DNA from: Dissophora ornata
Lineage: Eukaryota; Mortierellomycota; Mortierellomycetes; Mortierellales; Mortierellaceae
Direction: 5' to 3'
Assembly (NCBI GenBank): GCA_025201705.1
Contig: MU616582.1
Location: forward strand, 18,739 to 82,738
DNA: 64,000 bases
Shown: positions 32,670 through 46,377 of the stretch, piece after piece
Layout of the letters: each line of letters opens with the position of its first letter
How positions within the stretch are numbered: the stretch's first letter is position 1
The notes under the pieces: model-generated
The model's database searches: none
What the model saw: only the letters and a program-made list of their open reading frames with translations
Told to the model about the DNA's origin: nothing
Made by a program: the position numbers and the translations under genes

Positions 32670-35600
32670 TCATGTAGCTTCATGCAACTGGTGCGTTGCA
32701 GGCAAGGACAGGCGCTCCCCGATCTCCCTGTCTTCTTTCTCTTCACGGTCTGCTGCCTCTTCCTCATCCGTCGTGCCCCCGCCCGTGCACGAAGAGTGAT
32801 CCATCATAATCGGTGATAGGCTCATCACAGTCCTCTTCCGGAGTCCACTTGGCGACCACATCAACGTCCGAAATTTTTGTGAAGCTGAGTGCGTAATGTT
32901 TTGCAGAATCGACAGTGATTTGCGACGGTCATGCGAAGGTGCCGAAGGTACTGGCACCGATTGGGGGTGAGTTTGCGTTTGGGTTTGAGAGTTATAAGTA
33001 TCTTGACGGCGGTGGTCGTGGTTATGGTTATGGTGTTGAAAGAATATATGATGCGAGTGTTCTTTTTTCTGTGTCTGCGACGACGAAGAGGAAGACGAGG
33101 GGCTTTGCTTCTTACTGACAGAATGCGCCGGCAGGTAGTCGGGCGACGTCTCGGCTGACGAGGAGCAAGTTATCGACACTGACGGTGTCAACCTGAGCTT
33201 TGGTGGAGCAAATGACATCTTAGATTTTCCTAATGCTCCTGATCCCGTCCCACAACTTCCACTAGGCTCAGGTCTCATATCCGTGTCCAATTCTAGGGAC
33301 TGTATTGTACTGATCGAATCAGCTCGGAGACGGCTCTTTTTGGGATATTGTGGCGAACAAGGCGACTTAATACTGTAGGGGTGTGGAGCCATTGTAGGCG
33401 AGCAGGATGAAAAAGAGGTCGAGGACGATGTCAGGGTGCAAGACGTCTCTGAGGATCGCCCAGATCCTACGGTGGATGATCTTCGGAGTAACGTACTGCC
33501 GGTTGTGGTACTCAAGCTGGCTGGTCTTTGGTGCTGTGGCTGCTGTTGTTGGTGGTGATGATGGTGTAACAACTGTCCTTGAGAGGAATGGCACCCATGG
33601 GCGTCATTAGGGCTTACATTCTCTCCGCTGCTTAAACTGTTATTCCTGCTCCTCCCACTCTTGTGAATCATTCGACCCATAGCAGTCCATATATTCTCCA
33701 CGCTCTCCTTCGTCGTATCTAAAGGCTGCAACGAGATCAAAGACGACGCGCTTGAGTTGGCGGATCGCAGTGTTGCAGGCAATGAATGAGAGGAAGAAGT
33801 TAACTTCAGTCCGCAGTCGCCTCCTAGCGATACACCTTTCCTTGCAATCCTCTCGCTTCCTCCGCGACGCGATCTGGCAATTTCCCCTACACTGCTCAGT
33901 GTATCCAGTATCTCCATGTCACCTCCCATTGATAGCGCTCGGTCCCTGGTTGCCATCCCTGACCCAATTGTGGCGACAGCATCCTCATCATCTGCTACCA
34001 GCGAGGAACTTGACTCTTTGTGGCTCCGCAAATGAAGACTACAAACTTTGCTTTTGATTTTCATCTTGGACAACGAAGAAGACGATGTTACCGAGGTCAG
34101 GAAGGCATCGTGGAGCGAGGACGACTTCTTCTCGATCACCTGTGCTCGAGCTTTGACGGACATGCTATGACCCTGCGCGCTCTCTTGGCTCTTCATATGG
34201 TGGTCATCTTGGGTCCCAGTAGCAGCTGCGGCTGCGGCGGCTGCGACGAACGCTTCCGGGATGGAAGGGTGGCGACGGTGACCACTGCTACTGCTGTTAC
34301 TATGTTGCTGCGGATCGGAGTTCTTGCGGAAGTTGAGGGAGAGTGTGCCAGCGATGGTTGCCGTCGCAGAGTTTCGTCGTCGGTCCTTTTCTGTGGAAAT
34401 AACATTAAACAATCTTTTTTAGGACATTTGCGCTAAAAAAAAAAAAGATTTGAGGCAAAGATGAATCGAAAAACTTACCACCCTTCTCCTGGCATCCTGC
34501 AGCGGCTCCACCTGGGGCACACTTGGCGCGGTCTCCAGACCCACGTCTTCGTAACAGCCGACTTGTCAGTGAGACTGTGGACGACGAGCCACCTTCATCC
34601 TCTCCACCCGTATTCCAGCCTCCTGCAGTGTCTGTATCCTTCAAAGAATACAACCCTCCGCCTATATTACCCATTGAAGGTGAAAGGGGCACCATTCCTG
34701 CATTGTTATTGTTCGTCGATGTAGTCATTGAATGGAAGTAGCTCAGCGGACTGGCGCTGCCATATCTACTCAACGACAACGCCGACGTCGGCTGCGGTGA
34801 GGGTTGTCCGAGCTGCCCTAGCTGAAGATGTCCCTGCCCCTGTTGTAGTTGTCGTTGTGACACGCTTGTGGTTGTCCAAATATTCTCAGTCGAAACATCC
34901 TTAAACATGCTCTGCACCAGCGCTCTTTGATTCGGTTTGATGCTGTTATGGCTGCTGGTGCTTGACGTGAATACCCGTGTTACATCAAAGGAATGACTCC
35001 GTGTGCGAGTCTCGGGGAGTAGCCAGGGCATGACAGAAGTCGCGGGGTAGAGCGAATGCGTGGATGATGACGACGCTGAAGGTGGCTGTTGGTACTGGTC
35101 TGCGTGCTCTCTATCTAGAGATCCGCTACCTACCATACCACCAATACGAATGCTTTCGCGATCTCCACCGCAGGATGCCACTCTGGCGCGCGGTGTATAA
35201 CTTGACGCATTGTGGGACTCTGACAACTCACTTGGATGCGGCTGTGTAGAGTGATTCTCATGTTGAGACTGGCGACGGTATGTATGGCTATCCCACGTAG
35301 GTCCTGATCCACATGCATTCCACTTCTCTGGCTCTATCGTGACCATCGAAGACATTGCCATCATCATCGTTGTGCCGTTCGAGGACGGCGCTGTCGCCGA
35401 AAGCGGGGGTGGCGGCATGAGAGGTGATGGAATTGCGGATGAGCACGAGGACCAGGGTGAAAGTGAGGGCGAAGGCGATTGTTGACAGACATGAAGATGA
35501 CGTGTAGAAGATGAGAGACCACCAAGACTGCTGGCGCCAAAAATTAATGAGGAGGACCCAATCTGATTGTTATGGCTGGTATGAGTTTTGTTGTTCAGCT

Positions 35601-38600
35601 TCCACGGCAAGGAGGATATAATCGTTTCAAAGGCTGCAATCTCTCGGGGCAGTTTTGAGTAAGCATCCTTAGCGGTTTGAATGCGGTCCTGAAGAGTGGA
35701 AACCCAGACTTGCTGCTCTGCATCGCAGCTCGCACCAAAGTCAACTCGAAATTGGTCATACACGATCCTCCATCCAAAGCGTGTGTAGCCTAGGGCAGCA
35801 GGACAGAGTATAAGCAATAAGATAAAGGCAAAATAAAGTACTGATATTGAGAGACCGTACGTACCATCTAGACGCGTCGTTTCCTGGAGCTCGCAGAGGC
35901 GCAATGGCAACCACAGTCTCGGCTCATACAGACTTGACTTCTTGGCCTTTACAACAATGAGCACCGTTTCAAACAAGAAGCAGCCGTAATACTTCAATCG
36001 GATTGGCATATCGGGGGTAATCACGTACTCTAGCGCCCCGGCTAACACGATTGATCCCAAAGTCCCTGCAAAGGCCTTTGTCAATGGCGCAGGAGCGAGA
36101 CCTTCTTGAACAGCTGGACCGAAATCAAAGTAGCTGTCAGACATCCCCCCAGGACTAGGCCTCGGCCCGTTATTTCCGCAGTAGTGACATCCGGGAGAGG
36201 CTGTGCAATGTTGAAGAGAGTGAATATTGAATTGCCCTGCGTTGTAGTTTCCGCCGTTTGTCGCGTTACCGTCGTTGTTACTGCTACCATTGCCACCAGC
36301 GCTTGAATGCTCCTTGCTCGCTAATGTTGTGGTGATGCCCACCTTTCTGGGAAAACTAGTCTCGGGCAGCTTTTTCAAAAACTGTTCCGTCAACAACTTT
36401 CTCTCCACAACTCTTTGAGTTTCATCCATCTCTCTTGCCTTATCTTTCATAAGGCGGTATGCTTGGTCGATATACTGGTACTCAGGGTCATCCTCGCTGG
36501 TGAGTCGCAGAATCTCCTTTAATAGAAGCGGGTATCGGCAGACACGCTGAATGGGTTTGATAAGGAAGTCCTTCAGATCTGCTCGGGAACTAGGACGTCC
36601 CTGCTGGGCCATGAGTTCTTTGCTCTCACGTTGGAGTAAGGTCATAGTGGCCTGGCCAGCAGATCGGTTGATCTCCTTGACAGTTCTCATACGTAGTTCA
36701 CAGAATGTGCTGTAGAGCGAGTTATCGCGATCCTACATTCAAGAAACAGCTCTAGTAAGTTTAATGCTCGTCTGACAACCCACAGGCCCATTGATACTCT
36801 AGTAAAGAAGAGGCGAGTGCTTACCAGTGCTCTGAAAGATTCAGCCAGGTCCCTGTACACCTTCAGCGGCGCCTGTTGCTCACGATCTAAATCGTCCACT
36901 TTGTTGGCCTCTAGTTTGGAATGGAAATCGCGATGCAAGGCTAACAATCCGCTGACGCATCTCCGCATCTTTGCAAGAATAATTTGTGGGAACCAAGACC
37001 TGGACTCCAAGATCCGCAGATACACCTTTTTGTGGACAAATAAGCGCGCACAGATTAGGCACAAGCAATTAACCCTCAGATATATAATAGCAGCGAACGT
37101 GTGCAAGTATCATCAGACTTACATGTACAAGTATATCTAGATCGTTCACATAGCTCTCTTCAGTCGTCTCCAGCTCCAGAAGCGCATGCGACCGCTTGAC
37201 AAAGCGCTTGATTTCACCTGCATCAATCACTGGGTTCGGATCGATGGTAAATGTTTCTAATGCTGGGCCCAGTCCTGATTCATGCTCAGGAGCAGGCTCA
37301 GCAGCGATCACAGTATTTGATAGCGGGAGGGGGATGTCCGAATTTAAGTCTTCGCGCGGCTCATTTGTTGATACGCCTGTTACATCCCTGCCTTGAGACG
37401 TTTGTTGGATACGTCCCTCATCTGCATGCATCGCTTCTATACGACTTTGATCCTTATCCGATACTTGAATCTGATAATCCACCAGGTCGTCACAAGAAAC
37501 CCTCGCTGTCCGTAGCACTGTCTCGACTTCAATCTCGCTACCATTCTCATCCTGGCCGATATGACCTAGAGCCGAATTACCCGAAATGCGACTAGAAGAC
37601 GGCATTGGCCCAATATTCGTAAGCCCACTGGAGCTGGGAAGAGCATCTGCCGTACGAAAATCATCGTCGCTATAAATTCCTGCCATCCCTCCGCTAATCA
37701 CTACCACCGCCGTCGTCGTCGCCGTCTGTGCTGTGGTCCGAATATCTGGCAACCGGTGACGGACTTTTGCGTCCGGTTTATTAATCCGCCGGTCCTGCAG
37801 ACTCAGAAGCGCTTTTTTTGAAGAGTTGAAACTCAATGAAGGCCGATGATAGGAAATGTAGCCACAGCTCTCGCTCCTCTTCAATCTTTGAGGCCCGTGT
37901 CTCCTGTGGCTACGCTTCTCCGATCCTGACTCATGCTTCCCTCCCACAGTAGTCGCAGTTGTGAGTGGAGTAGCAGGAATGGCTGCCGTCCCATCGTAGT
38001 CGGTGGCGGTGATAGCATTCAGGTCTTTGATGTCGTGTCCTGTAAGCATTCGCGACGACCCTGTCGTTCCCAATCCAGCAACCACGTCCAGACCAGGTGA
38101 GGTGGTCCTAGAAGAAGTGTTGCTGCTGCTGGGCCGCGAGTTCTGAATTAGGTCCGACGGCGACAAAGAATGAACATCAAGAGCCTTTCCAAGAACACGC
38201 GAGTGTGTGGTGTTGTAAGGTAGACTCTGATGGTGGCTGTGCTGATGAAGACGAAGTCTTGTAGGGGTGTGCTTCTCGATAGGACTCTTCCGCATAGGAA
38301 ACCGAAAGGACTCTAATCGTTTGGCTGAAGTCACTACTGCTACTGTACTACTATCAGTTGTGGCAGCGATAGGAGCGATGGAAACAGGTAGAACCGCAGC
38401 AGTGGATGCCGACGGAAAGCCTGAGGTCGAGTTAGAGGTCAAACGCGCGGATACGCTGTTTTGATTAAACTTATCCTCGTTGTCTTTTCCATCGTGGTCA
38501 ATGTGCGGAAACGCGAGAGATGGCGGCGATGAAGAGTCATTTTTTTTCTGCGCTAGTGCAATCAATTCCTCGCCATTTTCATCCGAACCATCAGTCACAG

Positions 38601-41221
38601 GACGACGATCACCGCCATCACAAACGTGTTCACCGTGTATGATGTGGCGAGACTGCTGATGCGTGGTTGTGGCCATTGTTACTTCCTCTTTCGTAGAGCA
38701 GTAATCTCTCTGTCTATTACAATTCCCACGATCCTGGTGACATGCCATGTTTGAAGTCGCCTCGTGGTAGCTGTCATTCTCAAAGACCGGTGATCCGATG
38801 CACTCCTTGATTTTAGGAAGATCACTTCTATCCGATGCTGAGGTATTGGATTCTGTAGGTATAGGAGGAAGAGGTTTGTTTGCATTTACTGCAAACAACT
38901 TGAAGGATCTCCTGTATGATGGCCGGCGCCTGAGAGTTGCCCTAGAGATCGAACGCACGACAGGCAAGGGTTTCGCCTCCAGGAACCGCAAAAACCGCGG
39001 TGAGAGCTGTCTTTGTCGCAGCTCGGTTTCCCTCCTCTTCAGACTCGTTGCTGTTTCCAACGACGGTGAATGGCGGGCGCCGCTAAGGTGTCGCTGAAAT
39101 GACGGTGATGAGTAGTCCTCGCCCACGCGTCGCCATCTTGATCTCCCCTTGACTCGGAACCGTGGCTGTTTCCGCCACTGCTGCAATGGCGGGCTATGTT
39201 GCTGTGAATTTGCGATTTGATGAATATCGCAGTGAACGATATCTGAGGTCATCGTCGGGTTGGGTGTGGTAGCGGGTGTGGCCATACGGAACGAGTCGAA
39301 CTCGAATGGCGTAGGGTTACAGATTTCCATGGCATAGGAAGACACTGGATTCTTTGTCGGTGGAGTACCAGTCGTTGAGGCAGATGGCGATGTGCCTATT
39401 CGTTTCCATTGACGTTTGCCATTGTCGTTGGTGATTAGGATGTTATGAAAGAGAAATAAAGAGTCAGGGATACAAAGTACAACTACCCGCGGAGTGTCCT
39501 TTCATCCTCAGAAACAACAAAAAACCCGATCGTCATCAACTTTTCTCTCGATCAAGACAAAAGGGTTTACCTTCATACTTCCTCACGCCACTGCTGTCGC
39601 GATCTATATCTCGCCCAAACGCCTGTGCAGACTCTCGGTACTGCTGATCCAGATCTGCAGACCTCTTGGCCGCGACCAGACCCTGGTTAACCATGGCCAT
39701 CACGGGAGGCCACGCAGTACTGCTCTTTCGACGCGGCAACAGCGCCTCCGTATCAGATCTTGAAACTGACCCTGAGGCAAACCGAAGACGCGCCATGATT
39801 TTTTCTTTTGGATTTTGGGTTATCCACGCCCAAGCCGCTTCCCCATCAGAATGCCGTCTACCTGTCCCTCTACCTTCGCGTGATGATTTCGTGGGCTGAC
39901 TGAGTGATAGCGATAGACGTGACGGCGTCCACGGTCGAGAGGATAACACTAGTGGTGCGGAGCAAGGCCCAGATTGTATTGCAGAGGTATCTGGTGCCCA
40001 GCCCTGGGTGTGCACTTTGGGTCGATGCACAGGCAGTAATAATGGTGGAGTTGAGTGGTCCTGGATTGAGAAAGGATACATTGGGACAGAGGATTGTAGC
40101 TCTGCAGTGGACATATTGGAACAAAGAGGACGGTACCGTCCTCCTCTTGATTCTTCTCTTCCTCCTTGGAGTATAGCTCGGTGTGAGTCGAAGGAATGGC
40201 ATCGAGGGGCAGTGGATGAATGGAAGCAAGAACGGCGGACTGGGGCATTATTTACATTGTCGACTGATTGCTGAAAACTCTCTAGGGTGGAAGATGTGGA
40301 AGAAGAGGAGGTGTGCGCCAACGGGTAGTTGGACGATGGGGACGTGGATGGTGGTGAGTGTGAGGAACATGGAAGGGTGAAAGACGAGTCAGGAACATTG
40401 GAGGTCGTTTGAGAGCGTTCTTTATCAGGAGACGACAAGGTCGACTGATAACCAATACGAGACCGGGAGCTATGTAAGCAATCGTGCCTACTACCCCGGG
40501 ATAGCGAGGAGGAATAGCAGAAGAGCGAGGAGTCGGAAGCGGAGGAAGAGTGGATAGCTAAAGGGAGTAGCTGGTCCTGGAGGATAGCCTCCGTCACGGA
40601 TCCTAGCCTCGATGGAGTCGATGAGGAGAGAGGACGCCGGGAAGGACAACAAGGAAGTGACGATTGTGCGCTTGATCTAGAATGTTGCAAAGGCTGGCTA
40701 TCCTGTTGCTGTTGCTGTTCATGTTGCTGCAAAGGATGGATGTGACTATAATGAGACGCACTGATGATACGACGGGTTGCAATCCTGTTGGCAGACTTCT
40801 GCGGTCGCTTAGAATGACTTGGCCTCCTTTTCATTACCGGAGAGGTTGCAGTTGGCGAGACAGGACTAGATCTCTCTGAAGGTGAGCTCGATACCTCGAT
40901 AGATGTTGGGGTCGCTCCTGAATGTGGTATGCTCTCGGTAGCGCATGATAGCATTGCTGATGATGAAGATGATGATACTGTGGCTGTGGTTGTGGTTGTT
41001 GCCGTAGCCTGTGGCCTATATAACGATGTAGGGGTGGTGGAAGAAGGTGATGGTGTCAGCGACGACCTAGGTGTCGTTAGGCCATGAAGTGTACCGCGGT
41101 CGGGACGGGTCTTGTAGGTGACCGCATTGACATTGTGTGATTTTGAACAAGGCGTTATCATGATTGAATCAGAGGACCGACAGAGATAAAGGAGTCGGTC
41201 CGCGGAGGTTGGTGAGATCAT
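32670..41221 (-). CDS. Very large Rho guanine-nucleotide exchange factor (DH-PH), 6 exons
   Basis: Exons 41221-39571, 39482-37123, 37025-36825, 36732-35865, 35789-34479 and 34390-32670 join in frame to 2,703 residues. The DH domain runs from about residue 1310 (RFVKRSHALLELETTEESYV) to ~1510, including the family motif LKDFLIKPIQRVCRYPLLLK. A PH domain follows, split by an intron (IRLKYYGCFLFETVLIVVK; later DAEQQVWVSTLQDRI). The ~1,300 N-terminal and ~930 C-terminal residues are Ser/Pro/Gln/His-rich and probably disordered, full of RxxS-type sites suited to kinase control. RhoGEFs load GTP on Rho-family GTPases at the membrane to direct polarity and wall growth. The exact GTPase is unknown. 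Confidence 0.92.
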
Positions 41222-43322
41222 CCCACAAGGATTGCTGGCCGGTTGGTAGGGGTCGTGTCGTGTGGTAGTGGTGCAACAAAGTAGAAATAGCGACTCTAAA
41301 AAACACGATGCCCGAGATGTCGACCAGCAGTAATTTCAGTAAGGGACGGGAGAGGAGAGAAGTGAACGGGAAAGCAAGAGGAGGAAGTGGAGAAGAAATA
41401 TGAGGACACAATGGTAGGACAGACCGTTGCAACATGCGCGACTTGTGTTACGCGCGTTCAAACAAGAACGTTTTGGATGTCGGCGCACCGTTACTCATCC
41501 AACGATCTAGCGACCAGGCAGAAGTACCCTGGAGAGAAGAAAGGCTGTGTTGAGGATTAGGAAGGGCGGGGAGAAATACGGGAATGGTAGAAATAGCAAG
41601 GGAGGGAGGGAGAGAGGGAGGGTTGAAAGGCGTAGAAGAGAGAGAAAGAGAAAGGGAAGGAAGCGTAGAGATGCCCACAGGTGGGTCGTGAGGATAGGCG
41701 AGTAGTGATGGAGAGATGCAGGACAAGGACAAAGAATGGCGTGAAGGGAATAGGCGGCAGAACGTTTGCACGCGTGGGTGGAGGTGGAAGACAGAGTGGT
41801 GTGAGAGAAGGAGAGAATGGGAGAGAAGGGTGGACAAGGGATTGTGGATAGTGGCATCCGCTCGCTCGCCTCCTCTCTCTCGCTCTCGTTGAGGCTGCAG
41901 ATGGACAAAGAGACCGAATTAGAGACCGCCGGTTCACACCAGAACAATCGCACGAAATACATGGGCAAAGACAGACGGACACGAGGCACTGCTCTCAGCT
42001 GAGCGCTCTGTCTGGGGCGCATCAGAACAAACGCAGGATCAGAAGGATCAATGTGCATTCACCACCCGCATTTGCATCTCCATTCAAATTCGCATCCGCA
42101 TCTGCATTCTCTCGCTTTCTTTATTTATCATTTTCAGCTCTCTATGCAGCCATCTAACATTAAAACGCCTTTGAGCCGTAGCTCACTGCTTTTTCCACAT
42201 GCAGCACGTCCTTGTAGATTCAACATGTTGCGGTATGCTGTGCTCTCATAGGAAGCCCTCTGATTGCCTCTGGTCAATGCCATTCGCTTGGGAGATACTG
42301 CAGCAGAAGCAATGGCTCTCTTCTGCAAAGAAAAGTGCTCATGTCAGAGAGGCGAGGGGTGTTTGCCAGCAGAAGCTCCGTATGTCCTCAGTCCTACCGA
42401 ATTGCACGCTCTCCTATCAAGGAGGATATATTCACTCCTGTTCGTCGTACATCCATAGACCAGTCGAACTGCAAAGGAGGTGGGGAGATTCGTGTAAATA
42501 TGCCATGCAGAAACGACACATCATTACCCTCACAACACAGTGGAGAGGACAGACAGCGACAGCGAGGCACTTGCGACAGCATGGCCTGTCCGATGACCCT
42601 CGACCAACAGTTACATGGCCACATCCTTGTCCTTACATGGCCACATCCTTGTCCCCTGACGTTCAACTATAAATCCCCTGACCAAGTACTGCTTCGCAAA
42701 TCAAGATTGGGCAATTAGATAACGCGAAATGAAAAGAGCTTTCGATTGTGCATGTGTTGTACAACTTGTTGGCCACAAGGGCTGCAGGAAGGAAGCATCC
42801 AAAAAAAACTCTTGGAATAAAAAGACGGAGGGGATGGAGATTTTACGGAGACGACATGTGTACCACATGGATAATTGATGTATACAGCCGCTCCTTCGAG
42901 AGTGGTTGAGTAAGTAGCGCTCTCTGAATGCTACTGTTGTCTTTAAATTCTTAAAATGCAGGACATTTCAAGAGTTGACAACGCGTCGCACAGCAAAACT
43001 GTGTTTGCATGCTACGCGCATAATCCGCACACAGTCGGATTGAGAACGTGGCTCAGGCACACTGCTGGATCTCATGCACACACTCATTGTCCAATGGTGG
43101 GGTTAGGATGCCCATGTAGGGCTGGAGAGAAGATCGATGAGAACACCAAAAGCGTGAATAAAATAACCCCCATCCAAACAGTTTTGGCCTACTTTTTCTC
43201 TCATTCCTGCAACATCCAACCCCGCAATCGCCCTCTTCGTACCTCTCAATACTCAACGCTCAAAGTCTCCTAATCCCAACACCAACACTCCCACACTTCT
43301 CACTCAAGTGCCTATTCCAACC
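41222..43322. other. Long intergenic region between divergent genes
   Basis: About 2.1 kb upstream of the RhoGEF and aquaglyceroporin. A purine-rich (GA) stretch at 41330-41880 makes long Ser/Leu-rich frames on the minus strand that are compositional artefacts. GCATTT/CATTCG-like short repeats occur at 42063-42110. A tandem pair (TACATGGCCACATCCTTGTC) lies at about 42612-42652. No gene is supported. Confidence 0.55.
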
Positions 43323-44719
43323 ATGGCGGAAAATAGTCGCCAAGGACATGACGCTCTTCTCGATCGTGTCGAACGTGGAGTTGTTCATGCCCAGTACGAG
43401 GCACAAAGCAGGTGGGCTAGTGTTCGCCACAAGGTAAACTCTCGACTTTTACTCGCAGCTCCTGAATGAATACATTGATTGCAGTTGACCCAAGGAAGCT
43501 AACGCATTTTGTATTGGTTTGTCTCATTTCTTTCTCCTAATGCATAACTAACCATTTACGCACGAGCAGTTCAGGAAAGCCTTTGCCGAGTTTTTGGGAA
43601 CAGCCATCCTAGTTGCATTCGGATCGGGAGCCATTGCCCAGCTCGTCTTCTCGACCCATAGCTCGTGGTCCACGATGTGCCTCGGATGGGGTCTCGGCCT
43701 GACGTTTGGTATATATGTCGCCGGAGGTGTCTCTGTAAGTGTGCCTTGCTGCTTTCTCAGACCAGCCAGGAACCCGCTTTGCACCTCGGGAGAAGGCGAA
43801 AACCGGCGAAAGGCGGCGGGGAAGATAATAATAGCAAATAGCAAAGAGGGGAAGAGGCATGTTTCTCGCAATAATGCAGATGGAGTTCGGCACGCAATAA
43901 GACCGCATTTGCAGATTTGGGGATGACACGAGATGACACGAGGGGAAAAGGAAAGGAGTCCGAAAACAAGTACGAGTGTCTTGTGTCTTAACACAGCCCA
44001 AAACTCTCGATTTTGATGACTAGGGGGCGCATTTGAATCCCGCAGTTACCCTCGCCCAGGTCATTTTCCGTGGGTTTCCCCTGATCGAGCTGCCCCTCTA
44101 CTGGATTGCTCAGTTCGTCGGTGCCTTCCTCGGGGCTGTCATCGTCTACATCACCAACTACGCTTCCTTCAAAGCTAATGAGCCCTCGTCCACGATTGGC
44201 ATCTTCATCACCGGTCGCATGACCGACAGTGTCTCCACCGCTGCTGCCTTCGCTGCCGAGCTCTTCGGTACAGCGTTCCTCGTCCTCGTCATTTTTTCGA
44301 CCTCGGATAAGGGAAACACCCCTGCTGGCAATGTCCAGCCCCTGATCATTGGGCTCTCCTTGGCTGCCATCGGCAACTCGTTCGGTTATGAGACCGGCTT
44401 TGCTCTGAACCCAGCTCGTGACTTTGCTCCACGTGTGTTCGCGGCCATGGCTGGATGGGGCGTCGATGCGTTCACTCGCCAGGATTATTACTTCTGGGTA
44501 CCAATTGTCGCGCCGTTTGTCGGCGCAATCGTCGGGGCCTTCAGTAAGTCTTTCGATGTCAGCATAACTACATTTGGACGACGACTGCCATTCCAACGAA
44601 ATTTTCATTTCTGACTTTTCTTCTGTTCTTCTGTTCTTCTGCTCATCCTCCTTTAACTCGTGATAACAGCCTACGATGTCTTCGTCTACTCGAGCGGACC
44701 TAGCCCTCTTAATAAGTAG
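43323..44719 (+). CDS. Aquaglyceroporin, 4 exons
   Basis: Exons 43323-43433, 43570-43734, 44024-44543 and 44670-44719 give 281 residues with six predicted membrane segments. The first pore motif is GAHLNPAVT (N97) and the second is ALNPARDFAPR. The Asp after NPAR and the Gly-Tyr-Glu-Thr-Gly-Phe lead are hallmarks of glycerol-permeable (GlpF-like) channels rather than strict water channels. The protein should sit in the plasma membrane and conduct glycerol and other small polyols, important for osmotic balance. The second NPA falls in the large third exon. Exon 4 is only a 16-residue cytosolic tail. Confidence 0.95.
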
Positions 44720-44950
44720 GCAACGAGCACGAATCGAGGGAAATGCGATACAGCAGAGTCTTTATTTTTTTTATCTGGGGTATATGAACAAAAACAAAGC
44801 TGTAATTTTCTGTATAAAGCTGTATTTATTTTCTGTTGATGTCGCGCCAAAAAGGAGATCCAGTGAGTGTTCGGGGGCACAGACGTGTCCAAGCTCAAAT
44901 GTATGACCCCTGATTCCAACATTAAGTGCAACCCTTTGTAGGGAGCTCCT

Positions 44951-45532
44951 CTACTCGTTTTGTAACCAGAGATTCTCCTTTGAGATCTTTGACTTCTCCA
45001 CAATGTATTTGCCCTCTTTGTATTTTTGTGCTTCTTCAAAGGCGTATATCTGAATGCGACGTGGAAAAAAAAGCACGCGATTAGCACAACAGGTCTTGGG
45101 TGCCGCGTTAATAGTCAGCGCCAGGGGAGTTGAAAGCAGCTTACATAGATCCATCCGACAACGCTTTCGCATGTGGTACATGAAACATCGGCGACAGAGT
45201 GGAGGCCTGTCATCAGTATCCTGTCCTCTTTGGGTCCAAGAGTGATGTTGTGCACATTCTTAAATAAGTAAGCTCGACCATGCCGTCCTTGGAAGCCCTA
45301 GTACAGCGAAAGTATCCCCCGTCGGGAGCCAAGAAGCACAGCTGTGAGATGCTTGCAGTCTTCCTTGATGAATGTTGGCTTTTATCTTTGGTCAAATCTT
45401 TGGTAGCATGCACTTCCGTACTTTGGAAATAATGTCCTCGTTCCTGGCAAGATGTGCGTGACAGCCCTTGCAGGTGTAGATCTGATCGCCATTGAGATAA
45501 ACCTGATGTGGATGTTGAACGGTGGGCTCCAT
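44951..45532 (-). CDS. MOH1: Yippee-like protein (Moh1/YPEL), 3 exons
   Basis: Exons 45532-45422, 45297-45145 and 45049-44951 encode 120 residues. The zinc-binding pattern is C21-x2-C24, 52 residues, C77-x2-C80, the exact spacing of YPEL proteins. Core segments match the family: [71 protein letters not shown]. In animals YPEL proteins localise near centrosomes, and the yeast homologue Moh1 is linked to stationary-phase survival and the GID/CTLH ligase. This genome window also holds GID7. Convergent with the aquaglyceroporin, 231 bp apart. Confidence 0.95.
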
Positions 45533-46065
45533 CGTATGTTGCCGGATACTGGCAGCTCTGAGAGTGCTGATTGAGAAGGGCGGATAGGAAAGAAAGAAAA
45601 GAGAGGGAACAATTGTCAGACGCAGATAGTTTGGCGGTATAAGAAGGTCTGGGAAACAAGCCTCTGTCGTGCCGCTGTCCCGTCTTCCCCTTTCCCCCTC
45701 CTGACGATCACGCGGACAGACGGCTGGCTGCCATTAAAGGACTTGTCGTAATACGCGCTGTACAAGGAAATATATCGCTTTGGAAGACTGATGCCAACGG
45801 TCGCTGCAGCTGGCATTCGTGATACATCAGTCGTTTATCAACACGAAAATAGCCGCGGCCAGAACGATCGCGATAGAGTGTCCGAGGCCAGCATTAGCCA
45901 GGAATAGAAAATATTGTGTGATGCAAACAGAGAAGGTGATATAGTGCTTTGACCGTTACAGCACCGGATAGGCGATGGTTACAAGAAGGATCTGTGGGGA
46001 GCGCAGCGTTGTGTCGTACCGCCATATCGACACCCACATGTCTCGCTCTGTATTCTCCGCGTGCG
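45533..46065. other. Divergent intergenic region
   Basis: Promoters of the Yippee gene and the Asp/Pro-rich protein. A minus-strand frame at 45816-45616 is not recognised. Confidence 0.5.
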
Positions 46066-46073
46066 TATAAAAA
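46066..46073 (+). promoter_or_regulatory. TATA box of the Asp/Pro-rich secreted protein gene
   Basis: TATAAAAA lies 111 bases before the ATG at 46184, at the distance expected for a TATA box and a ~80-base leader. Such strong boxes mark highly or conditionally expressed fungal genes. Confidence 0.55.
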
Positions 46074-46183
46074 GAAGGCACCCCGGAATAACACCTCAGC
46101 ACTCGCACCCACAACTTTCAAAGACGCACAAGCAACGGCTAAACACCTTCCTTCAAGAAATCAAAATCAAGTCCCAACCCCCA

Positions 46184-46345
46184 ATGGCTCCTCGCAAGAC
46201 TATCCTGCTCCTCACCGCGACCTTGGTGGCTACTGCTATATTTAATGTCGCGTATGCTGCCCCAGTTGAAATGACCCAAAGTCTGGAACTTTACAGGAGA
46301 GGCGGCCACGACGACTGCGATTGCGACTGCGGTTGCGACGGCGAC

Positions 46346-46377
<32 letters not shown>

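Noticed and set aside
41448..42058. Long Ser/Leu-rich frames on the minus strand upstream of the RhoGEF
   Set aside because: They lie in a purine-rich tract, overlap each other in three frames and show no domain or splice structure.
42600..42660. Repeated TACATGGCCACATCC units as a possible CRISPR-like array or satellite
   Set aside because: Only two adjacent units of ~20 bases without spacers of constant size; an ordinary short tandem duplication.
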